From Candidatus Hydrogenedentota bacterium (GTDB lineage Bacteria; UBA8481; J006), in the NCBI GenBank assembly GCA_003697085.1, contig RFFU01000068.1, positions 1-9,492 on the forward strand: 9,492 nucleotides of DNA. Direction: 5' to 3'. The translations under genes and the position numbers were made by a program. Each line of letters begins with the position of its first letter. Positions within the stretch are counted from its first letter, which is position 1. Shown here one piece after another: positions 1 to 6,102 of the stretch. The notes under the pieces were generated by a model, which was not told the origin of the DNA, did no database searches, and was given only the letters and a program-made list of their open reading frames with translations.

Positions 1-521
1 CCCTTTGGTTGCCAACGGGAAAGGGATTTCAGAACAACTCTTGCTGAAACATAGTCGGGAGGTGAGGGAGACGAGGGTTTCCCGATAATTCCACGGCATT
101 CCGTTGCGAGGACGGTTTCGGACCCGCCGCGGATTGCGCATTACGGCGACCAGATAATCGAACGGATCCTCTTCCGATAATTCGGCGGTGTGAAGCAGGC
201 TCATGCAGATATCGCCGACACACGCTCCGTTCTTTGTCTTGAAGAAGAGACTGTTCTTCCGATGAAGAATCGCTTTCTTCAGAGCACGATCGCAGACGTT
301 GTTGTCCAACGGCGCCCTCGGCTCCCGAAGGAAAAGCGTCGATTCCTTCCAATGCCCGCGCCACGAGCGAGACGCCATACTTCGTAGAGAGGTCCGCGGC
401 GCGTTTCCAGAGGCGTTCCGGCATCGCCGTGCGTTTTTTCTCGCTGCCTCCGCCATTTTTCCACCTGTCGGCGCAGGGCCAGGAGCCGCCTTGCGGCGGC
501 GGGACTCGTTTTCGGTTTCAT
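1..521 (-). pseudogene. IS66-family insertion sequence remnant: small HTH-type ORF fused by deletion to the transposase C-terminus
   Basis: Three minus-strand frames together spell IS66 parts. An ATG at 521 follows a good ribosome binding site (AAAGGAGGAAG) and starts MKPKTSPAAARRLLALRR. At an A6 run (about 434-439) the sense moves to the frame reading MPERLWKRAADLSTKYGVSL, the pattern of the small HTH-type accessory protein of IS66 elements. Near 350 it moves again to a frame that stays open to the window edge and matches the IS66 transposase C-terminus: HWKESTLFLREP, PLDNNVCDRALKKAILHRKN, NGACVGDICMSLLHTAEL, DPFDYLVAVM, MPWNYRETL. The whole central catalytic part of the transposase is missing, so an internal deletion joined the two ORFs. 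The usual Glu after DNNxx is Asp here. The element cannot transpose by itself. The family call is firm; the exact breakpoint is approximate, and the 3' end lies outside the window. Confidence 0.85.
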
Positions 522-680
522 GAAACTTCCTCCTTTCGGAACGAAGTTTCCCGCCGGACGTTATACCACTTCACGCACGCTTGCCGGAGGGACACGTCAT
601 TTCGGCTGAGGCGAAGCGGAACAACGCGGACAGGAACGTCCCGCGGGAGCGCAGGAAGGGAAAAATCGAGAAATACGATT

Positions 681-1079
681 CTATTCGAGTCGTTCGACGA
701 TCGAGCGGACGATCGGGAAGATGATTCGCGGGTATTTCAGAATCACCTGGCGGAACTTCCCGCTTTCGATCATCAAGGTATTGGTATCCTCGAGCGCCTC
801 GACGGTCGCCCGGCGTGCGCCTCCGGCAAGAATCGCCATTTCGCCGACATAAGTTGGAGGAACGAGGTCGATCGTCTGGTCATCGTGGTAGACGCGGACC
901 TTTCCCTTTTCGATGATGTAGAGTTCCCGTCCTTCTTCGTTTTCCTTCATAAGGATATCGCCGGCCGAGAAGGCGACCTCGTCACAAATTTCAGCGATAA
1001 GCCGGAGGTCTTCGGAACAGATATCGCGGAAGAAGGAGACGTTGCGGAGAATGAGGATCTTCTCGAAGGTCGAAAGCAT
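681..1079 (-). CDS. Cyclic nucleotide-binding (cNMP, Crp-type) domain protein, single domain
   Basis: A 132-residue protein that is almost entirely one cNMP-binding beta-roll. It opens with MLSTFEKILILRNVSFFRDI, the lead-in helix usual for these domains. Residues 48-62 (NEEGRELYIIEKGKV) form the mid-domain strands. The phosphate-binding cassette is at 79-95 (GEMAILAGGARRATVEA), with the expected Glu80 and Arg89, so ligand binding looks intact. No DNA-binding helix-turn-helix follows, so it is not a complete Crp/Fnr regulator. A longer frame runs up to 1202, but its extra N-terminus is only the shadow of the upstream ORF. The ATG at 1079 overlaps that ORF's TAA (TAATG) and lacks a clear ribosome binding site, suggesting translational coupling or a formerly single protein. 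In relatives such a domain often sits after HEAT repeats. The ligand and target are unknown. It ends with TAG. Confidence 0.8.
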   Translation of the reverse strand: MLSTFEKILILRNVSFFRDICSEDLRLIAEICDEVAFSAGDILMKENEEGRELYIIEKGKVRVYHDDQTIDLVPPTYVGEMAILAGGARRATVEALEDTNTLMIESGKFRQVILKYPRIIFPIVRSIVERLE

Positions 1080-1444
1080 TACGCGGTCCGGGCCTGTTCG
1101 TAGATCTGGACCGCCTCGCGGAAATAGGGATCCTTCCGATAGAGCGGTTTTTGAAACCACGTTGGAGCGGGAAACGGTTGTTGTTTCCGGCGAGTTGTCC
1201 AATCGGCGACGATGCAGGCCGCGATCCAGGAATCAGCGAAACGGGAGAGTTCCTGGAAGAAGGAAGAGTCGCTTGTTCGGAGAGCGGCGCGATGGCCTGA
1301 AGAGTCGGCGCGGTCCATCCTCTCGCGAATCCGTTTCATTTCATGAACCGATTCCATTCTTCCCATCCCAGCCATATTCTCGATTGTTTCCCAGGCCTTG
1401 TCCATCGTTTCGGGGTCGTTCGAGAGGATATTAAACCGGAGAAA
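1079..1444 (-). pseudogene. HEAT-repeat-like C-terminal fragment, probably once fused to the downstream cNMP domain
   Basis: The first ATG is at 1405 and gives 108 residues, but protein-like sequence begins earlier, directly after an in-frame TAG at 1445-1447 (FLRFNILSNDPETMDKAWET). No ribosome binding site precedes 1405. Two segments resemble HEAT-type helices seen in HEAT-plus-cNMP proteins: FFQELSRFADSWIAACIVAD, corresponding to the common 'DPWLRACAL' helix, and YRKDPYFREAVQIYEQA, corresponding to the 'DPDPLVRETA' helix. It is followed by the cNMP protein with a TAATG overlap. The simplest reading is the C-terminal third of a larger HEAT/cNMP protein that lost its N-terminus and split from its last domain. 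The HEAT resemblance is weak and by eye. A genuine short ORF translated with the cNMP gene remains possible. Confidence 0.45.
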
Positions 1445-1447
1445 CTA

Positions 1448-1739
1448 GATGAAAACGACCGCGCTTGGCGTTTGGCAGATTCCGACGAACCCTTCGCCTA
1501 TTACCGGCAAGCCGCGCTTCCATTGCCGGAATAATATCGCCGGGGAGGTGGACGAGAAGTTAGAGGGATGGAATCGGGTCGGGATTGGTAATGGTGACGG
1601 GCTTGGGGGGTGAGGCGCGTGCGGGCGTGCTGGCGGGCGGAGCGGGTCGCTGGATTTGCTTCGCCCCGGCCACCGCGCCGCGGGCAGGGGGGACGAGGGT
1701 TTGGAAAGGAAAAAATTTACAGGAAAGGAGGATCCTGAA
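1448..1739. other. Intergenic region between divergent units, G-rich, no gene recognised
   Basis: This 292-base stretch separates the minus-strand HEAT/cNMP remnant from the plus-strand exported genes. From about 1590 to 1695 it is strongly G-rich on the plus strand, with several runs of five or six G. Open frames exist in it, but none resembles a protein or has a ribosome binding site. It should contain the promoter of the 110-residue gene, yet I see no convincing -35/-10 pair. Confidence 0.5.
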
Positions 1740-2072
1740 ATGAAAAGGATCGTCTCTTGGGTGATGGCTGTCGGGTTTGTGGTGTCGCTTTCGGCGCCGG
1801 CCGTGCATGCGAGGTATGCTCCACCGAATCCTCCGCAGAAGCCGACGTTGCAGTGCAATCCGCAGGAGGTGAAGGAATTGACGGAGGAATACGTCAATGA
1901 AACCGCCGCGACGATCAATGCGCTTATGAATGCAATCACCTGTGTCTTCGGGGAACTGGGAGGAGAGAAATGCGTCGATGCCATCAACGCCGCCAACGCA
2001 TCGATGGAAAAGATGCTTCAGACGCAGGAGCAATTGAGCGAGGAACTGCAGGACTGCACGAAGACGCAGTAA
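1740..2072 (+). CDS. Small exported protein with a four-cysteine helical hairpin, function unknown
   Basis: The ATG at 1740 is preceded by AAAGGAGG at a normal distance, so this start is preferred over an in-frame ATG at 1656 that would add 28 residues before the signal peptide. The 110-residue product begins with a standard Sec signal peptide (MKRIVSWVMAVGFVVSLSAP, likely cleaved after AVHA, residue 24). A proline-rich stretch follows (26-35), then two long predicted amphipathic helices. The four cysteines are placed symmetrically at 39, 68, 78 and 106. This fits a helix-turn-helix hairpin closed by Cys39-Cys106 and Cys68-Cys78. I do not recognise the family. It is the first gene of a plus-strand run of exported proteins and sits 43 bases before the next one. 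Disulfide formation could be served by the DsbA-like protein encoded at 6103-7182. Confidence 0.8.
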   Translation: MKRIVSWVMAVGFVVSLSAPAVHARYAPPNPPQKPTLQCNPQEVKELTEEYVNETAATINALMNAITCVFGELGGEKCVDAINAANASMEKMLQTQEQLSEELQDCTKTQ

Positions 2073-2115
2073 CTTTCGGCGGAGTCGGCTGCGGGACCGG
2101 TGTCGCGGCGCCGTT

Positions 2116-3321
2116 ATGATCGCCGCGGCCGGTCACGCTTCGACGTCTTACGCGGCCAAGGCGAAGGCGGCGCGGTCACAGCAGCAGATTCAGCCGCAAT
2201 CCAGCGACGACCCGGTTGCGCTGCTTCTGTCGAAATGGGCCAATTATCGGTATCAGCTGAAGGTGCGGTATCCCGTCTTCAGTAGTGTCTCGGACCGCGA
2301 GTTCGTTTGGGTGATGGAGAACGAGACGGTGAACTATCTCGAGCTTCCGTTTGTGCTTCGCGTCACGGGCAACGAGCAGTTCGACAAGTTGACGCCGCTG
2401 TTGGCCGCAAAGCATTATGGCGGTTCTCCCATCGCCGCCACGGCTCAGCTTTCCGGCCCCAGCGACAAGGTTCTCGAGACGGTTTACGTGATTCCGGACG
2501 TGGCGTATCTCCAGCAGAGCAAACTGCCGGACGAGAAAAAGCAGGCGATCTACGATGCCATTGACTCGCAGGCGATAGCGAAGGAGATCACGGATCAGGC
2601 GGGGCTGGACGACGGAAGTCCAGAGGATCAATTTGCGGAAGCCTTGATCATGGCGGCCTTCGACGAAGCGATGGGAGGAGAGGAGGGGGACGCCGGCGAT
2701 CCAAGCCAGACGCAAGGAATGCTGTTGTTCATCTTCCCTGATCTGGTGGGCTTCGAGAACGGAGACTACACGGGGCGAGTTCTTTTGCGGGGCGAGCAGA
2801 TCGGCAATGAGGTGAGTTTCAAGGTCAATGCGAAACTGTTCCCGGGACCCGAGCCGATCAAGATCGATTTCTTTTATGCTCCCAGTACGTTGCTGTTCGT
2901 GATGAAGGATCTCCGCGGAAACTTGTTGGTCGAGAAAACGTTTCCCGTCCTAGATCCTATCGTCGCCAACAAGAAGATTTACTCCGACGTGGAAGGGGCT
3001 CATATTCAGATTTCATTCCCGAACGGCACGGTTTGGGACATTCCGAACGAGGGCGAGCCGGAAGTGCCGGTAAGCTATGACGACGGGATGTACACAATCA
3101 CGGCCACGGTGTCCACGGAGGAGACCGAGAACGGAAAAGGAATTCTCTTCACCAATGTGAAGATAACCCGGCCGGAAACATCCGACGTCGCGGATATCGT
3201 CTCGACGCTGAAGTCGGTGGACGGCGACGGCAACGTGATTCGCGCGATCGTGGGAGACAACGATGAGGAGACGGATTTGACGGGAGATCTGATCTGGAAG
3301 ATCACGAATTCGGTTCAGTAG
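2116..3321 (+). CDS. Hypothetical exported protein, cysteine-free, function unknown
   Basis: A 401-residue frame with steady protein-like composition. The first ATG is at 2116, but there is no clear ribosome binding site. In-frame codons upstream of it (2074-2115) encode an Arg-rich stretch ending RCRGAV, which with MIAAAGHASTSYA would look like a signal-peptide n-region and core. The true start may therefore be lost or altered. Residues 20-35 are Gln/Ser-rich. Residues about 40-240 are mixed alpha/beta with an acidic Glu/Asp/Gly patch (186-196). Residues about 245-400 look beta-rich (FFYAPSTLLFVMKDLRGNLL, YTITATVSTEET, ILFTNVKI). It contains no cysteine at all, unlike its exported neighbours. 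No family or catalytic motif is recognised. It follows the 110-residue gene closely, likely in the same transcript, and is followed by a strong hairpin at 3365. Confidence 0.75.
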   Translation: MIAAAGHASTSYAAKAKAARSQQQIQPQSSDDPVALLLSKWANYRYQLKVRYPVFSSVSDREFVWVMENETVNYLELPFVLRVTGNEQFDKLTPLLAAKHYGGSPIAATAQLSGPSDKVLETVYVIPDVAYLQQSKLPDEKKQAIYDAIDSQAIAKEITDQAGLDDGSPEDQFAEALIMAAFDEAMGGEEGDAGDPSQTQGMLLFIFPDLVGFENGDYTGRVLLRGEQIGNEVSFKVNAKLFPGPEPIKIDFFYAPSTLLFVMKDLRGNLLVEKTFPVLDPIVANKKIYSDVEGAHIQISFPNGTVWDIPNEGEPEVPVSYDDGMYTITATVSTEETENGKGILFTNVKITRPETSDVADIVSTLKSVDGDGNVIRAIVGDNDEETDLTGDLIWKITNSVQ

Positions 3322-3364
3322 AGGTGGGAATACCGAAGCGATCGTGATCCTGGAGACGGAAGGT

Positions 3365-3393
3365 CCCTCCGGCGTCCTCGTGACGCCGGAGGG
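3365..3393 (+). terminator. GC-rich perfect hairpin after the 401-residue gene
   Basis: A perfect 12-bp inverted repeat (CCCTCCGGCGTC / GACGCCGGAGGG) with a 5-base loop lies 43 bases after the TAG stop. No T tract follows on the plus strand; instead there is CGCGC and a G9 run. It may end transcription of the preceding genes or stabilise mRNA 3' ends. Because it lies just before the next start codon at 3421, an attenuator role is also possible. Confidence 0.55.
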
Positions 3394-3420
3394 CGCGCGG
3401 GGGGGGGCGGAGGAGAAAAG

Positions 3421-4363
3421 ATGGACGAAATCACGGAGGGGGGGACCGGTGTTTCACGCGGCCGCGTGGCGTTGTTAGGCGGGCGGTTTTGTTCTGTCGC
3501 TGACGGTGCTTGTCGTTGCCTTTGCCGCTCTGGCCACTGGCGCGACGGCGGATTGTGCGGAGGAATGCAACATACAAGGGGACCGTTATGCTACATCTAA
3601 GACAGCGGAGATCTGTTCGAAGCAGCCGGATGGAACGAGTGTATAGACACCGTTAACGGTTATGACGAAAAAAAGTGGAGTGGCCCCTCTTTACTATCTT
3701 CTTGCGCAAAAGACGTACACGTTTCGCTTTAGTTTTATTAACAACGGCGCGGATCCCTGTGCGGTCTGGCGGAGGTGTAATAGATCGGACAAGGTGGGCG
3801 ATTTCGCCCTTTTTCAATCCAATAACCAGGGGGCGCATACTGGAATAACGTGGCGATATTTCGAATTAAAGCCGGGAGAAGAGGTAAACAAGGGCGAAAA
3901 GCGAACCTTTCTGACGGATTTTACGGTTCCGCCAGTTGGGTCTCGTGGCACCTTAGGACACCAGATGGGCGTTCGGGGGTGCGGAGAAGGATTTTATCAG
4001 CTGCCGAGGTTCCAATACAGTTCAGTGGCAACGGAAGACGAAGCCTCATTTATTCCTGGCAACTGCTCCTCCGGTGGAGATGATGATGACGACGATGACG
4101 ATGATGACGACGGGGGCGGCGGGGGGGATCCGGCTCCGCGCGACGGGGATCACGGTGGATCTGGGCGGTGCTCCGGCGGGTCCGCCGGCGACGCTCACGG
4201 TCGCTTCGGATAACGGAACCTGTCTTCTCCAACGTTGGGGCCTGCCGGGACGCTGGTTGCGCGTGTTGAGAGCGTTCCGAGACTGGTGTTTGGAGGCGAG
4301 TCTCTGGCGGTATCTCGTCCGCTGGTACTATGCGTTGGCGGGATGAGGGATGGAAATGGATAA
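3421..4363 (+). pseudogene. Broken gene for an exported protein with beta-sandwich-like domain and Asp/Gly linker
   Basis: An ATG at 3421 follows a good ribosome binding site (GGAGGAGAAAAG), but its frame soon loses sense. Another frame encodes a clear signal-peptide core, SLTVLVVAFAALATGATA, then ADCAEECNIQGDRYA. It meets an in-frame TAG at 3644-3646, resumes as TPLTVMTKKSGVAPLYYLLA, and continues as a domain rich in beta strands (YTFRFSFINNG, GITWRYFELKPGEEV, FLTDFTVPPVGSRG, GVRGCGEGFYQ). This weakly recalls NBR1-type Ig-like domains. A D11-G5 linker follows. At a G7 run (4121-4127) sense moves to another frame (ITVDLGGAPAGPPATLTVAS) and returns by about 4220 to the first (GPAGTLVARVESVPRLVFGG), ending at TAA 4361-4363. 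Thus it has two TAGs (3476, 3644) and several frameshifts, mostly near homopolymers. It could be a decayed gene, a phase-variable one, or sequencing error. The continuous piece 3662-4213 may be annotated as a 183-residue ORF. Confidence 0.6.
4079..4126 (+). repeat. Simple GAT/GAC and GGN codon tract encoding an Asp11-Gly5 linker
   Basis: Eleven GAT/GAC codons (4079-4111) are followed by five glycine codons (4112-4126) containing G5, with a G7 run at 4121-4127. It encodes a flexible acidic linker between the Ig-like-looking domain and a second beta-rich segment. Codons are mixed between GAT and GAC, so selection on the protein (acidic linker) is likelier than pure slippage. The G7 run coincides with the place where the reading frame breaks. 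Confidence 0.8.
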
Positions 4364-4438
4364 GAAGTTGGAAGCGAGGAGGTGATGGAGCGGCGAAACG
4401 AGCGCGGTTGAGAAGAGATTGTTCGCGGTGATGAGATA

Positions 4439-4462
4439 AGGAGGAAGGGAGGAAGGAAGATG
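4439..4462 (+). promoter_or_regulatory. Strong ribosome binding site and ATG leading into an in-frame TAG
   Basis: A purine-rich block with GGAGG-type cores (about 4440-4456) sits at normal distance before an ATG at 4460. The frame reads MIRGKTGRRW and then TAG at 4490-4492, directly followed in frame by VLVAGLVPLIGLIATPP. This is the basic n-region that the signal peptide of the next gene otherwise lacks, so 4460 is probably the ancestral start. A weaker AAGGCGG before the GTG at 4493 could allow re-initiation. Confidence 0.6.
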
Positions 4463-4492
4463 ATCAGGGGTAAGACGGGAAGGCGGTGGTAG

Positions 4493-5890
4493 GTGTTGGT
4501 GGCCGGATTGGTTCCGCTGATCGGGCTGATCGCGACCCCGCCGGCGGCGGCTCGAGGACGCGGCGCAAAGGCGCGGACGAGTTATCATTCGAAGGCGGTA
4601 CGTTCGGCCGAGCCCGCGCGGGGAGACCAGACGGCCGAGACGAAGGAAGACGAGTTCAATCTCCGGCCGAAGTTGACACCGGAGGAGTTGAAGGAGGAAT
4701 TGGATCCGGACGGTGACGGTGTGCCGGACCTGGAGGTCGAATTGACCCGGGAAGGACGCGTGCAGCGTTGCGTGGCGGACGTCGATGACGACGGGCGCAA
4801 CGATTTGGTTCTCGAATTTCCGACGCCGACGAGTTGGCGATACAGCGAGGACAACGACGGCGACGGGGAGTGGGATGTTGTGGAGGAAAGCAATGTCGAT
4901 CCCACGACCGGCGTGGGGCACGTGATCGAGGAACATGTCGGAAAGTATCGGCTCGAGTGGGAAGAGGTTCGGGGGGAGTTCAACAGCACAGGAGTTCTCG
5001 AACGAGATATTGATGGCGACGGAAGTTATGACGTCACGGATGTGGTGCCGATCAATCGTAACCTGTTGCAAAAGAGTGGCGGAGGCAGGCCTTCCTCGTC
5101 GAGCGGTTCCTCCGACCCCCAAAAACTCTTAAAGCGAGTGAGAAGGGATCTTTTCAACTGCATTAACGAGGGGGAAAAGGGTAAGGACGGGGAGGATTAC
5201 GTCCCGATCGAGGCGACAAAATTTTGGATGAGGACATCGAAGCCCATACAGGTCCTGAAAACCCCAAACCTGCCGACGTGCGGGGTACAACGGGTTCCAC
5301 TCCGACAGATTTTTCTTCGACAAGGATCAGGTTGTCCTGCGGACGAGCAGACGCTTGCCCACGAACTCTTGCACTTCGCTTTCGGCAGCTACAAGTGGTA
5401 TCCTGGGACGAAGAAAGAAGAGGATGCTTCAAAATTCGGACAAATCGATCCTTCGGATCAGGTCTACGGTTGTGCGGCCTATTGTTTCGGAAAAGTTGGA
5501 GATGGCATTCAGTTGGAAAAAAACAAATACAACTGTGCTCGTTGCCTCCAGACCAGCATCGATGATCCGCGATGTGCCGACGAAGCCGAACCGAACAAAA
5601 GCAGATTGGAAATGGTATGTTGCGATAATTGGTGTTACACAGCGATAGGCAGACCGGTCCATATGCAGGAAACAGACCCGACGAAATGCGATGCAAAATG
5701 CAAGGCAATGTCGGGCGGCGGGATGGCGGGTTTCGATTCGAGGTGCCATACCGGAAAGGAGGAATATCAAATACTTTGCGCTCCGGTCCGCTGTCCGCAA
5801 AAACAAACGAATAAGAAGCCGCACCCGAAGAAAACATCGAACCAGAAACTACGACGGGAGAAACTTCACGATCCCACGTTTCGGCGGTGA
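4493..5890 (+). CDS. Exported calcium-repeat, cysteine-rich protein with HELLH zinc-metallopeptidase motif
   Basis: The open frame starts with GTG at 4493 (465 residues), though the natural start is probably the ATG at 4460, separated by an in-frame TAG (4490-4492). Residues 1-20 are the hydrophobic core and cleavage region of a signal peptide. Four Asp motifs of calcium-binding type follow: DPDGDGVPD (71-79), DVDDDGRND (96-104), DNDGDGEWD (120-128) and DIDGDGSYD (172-180). A Ser/Gly linker (195-208) leads to a domain with 16 cysteines between 223 and 434. It contains HELLH (290-294), the HExxH zinc motif, and SDQVYGC (321-327), which resembles the DxxYG part of the third-ligand motif of M35 aspzincins. 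Asp322 could then be the third zinc ligand; the 27-residue gap after His294 is longer than I expect for that family. The tail (435-465) is Lys/Arg-rich. Substrate unknown. It is a likely client of the neighbouring DsbA-like protein. Peptidase activity is inferred from motifs only. Confidence 0.7.
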   Translation: MLVAGLVPLIGLIATPPAAARGRGAKARTSYHSKAVRSAEPARGDQTAETKEDEFNLRPKLTPEELKEELDPDGDGVPDLEVELTREGRVQRCVADVDDDGRNDLVLEFPTPTSWRYSEDNDGDGEWDVVEESNVDPTTGVGHVIEEHVGKYRLEWEEVRGEFNSTGVLERDIDGDGSYDVTDVVPINRNLLQKSGGGRPSSSSGSSDPQKLLKRVRRDLFNCINEGEKGKDGEDYVPIEATKFWMRTSKPIQVLKTPNLPTCGVQRVPLRQIFLRQGSGCPADEQTLAHELLHFAFGSYKWYPGTKKEEDASKFGQIDPSDQVYGCAAYCFGKVGDGIQLEKNKYNCARCLQTSIDDPRCADEAEPNKSRLEMVCCDNWCYTAIGRPVHMQETDPTKCDAKCKAMSGGGMAGFDSRCHTGKEEYQILCAPVRCPQKQTNKKPHPKKTSNQKLRREKLHDPTFRR

Positions 5891-5955
5891 CAGTATCCGC
5901 GTGGACCGGATGGCGACTGGTCCGGCGGAGGCCATTGTGCTGTTTGTGACAAACG

Positions 5956-5986
5956 CCCGGGGCGGGGAGATCAACCCCGCCCCGGG
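5956..5986. terminator. GC-rich hairpin between convergent genes
   Basis: A perfect 12-bp stem (CCCGGGGCGGGG / CCCCGCCCCGGG) with the 7-base loop AGATCAA lies 65 bases after the metallopeptidase-like gene and about 115 bases beyond the 3' end of the opposing DsbA-like gene. Plus-strand downstream sequence is only mildly T-rich (GTCGTCTCTT). On the minus strand the stem is followed by GCGTTTGT. It is well placed as a shared terminator for the two converging units. Confidence 0.7.
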
Positions 5987-6102
5987 GTCGTCTCTTACCG
6001 GCGGTCACTTTGAAGACAGAAAAGGGATTCTTGCGCGCGGACGATTGCGTCAAGGCGGATCGAAAGACCGACTACTCAGAACGGGGCGCAGGCCGAACGG
6101 TG

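Noticed and set aside
664-680. Weak hairpin (AATCG/CGATT) with T run on the minus strand after the cNMP gene
   Set aside because: Only five base pairs with a seven-base loop; too weak to call a terminator.
429-1103. A 224-codon plus-strand open frame across the IS66 remnant and the cNMP gene
   Set aside because: It is antisense to the clearly recognisable cNMP domain and IS66 pieces, has no ribosome binding site and no protein-like pattern.
1445-1996. A 183-codon minus-strand frame beginning opposite the 110-residue gene
   Set aside because: It is antisense to the signal-peptide-bearing gene at 1740 and crosses the G-rich spacer as Pro/Ala/Ser-rich low-complexity sequence. Only the part beyond its TAG resembles a protein.
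3319-4492. Genome-wide TAG recoding as an explanation of the internal TAG codons
   Set aside because: Several intact genes in the window (cNMP, 401-residue protein, DsbA-like) end with TAG where their proteins should end, so TAG acts as a normal stop here.
5163-6053. A 296-codon minus-strand frame opposite the metallopeptidase-like gene
   Set aside because: The plus strand here has the HELLH motif, ordered cysteines and a good continuous frame. The antisense product has no recognisable domain and crosses the terminator hairpin.
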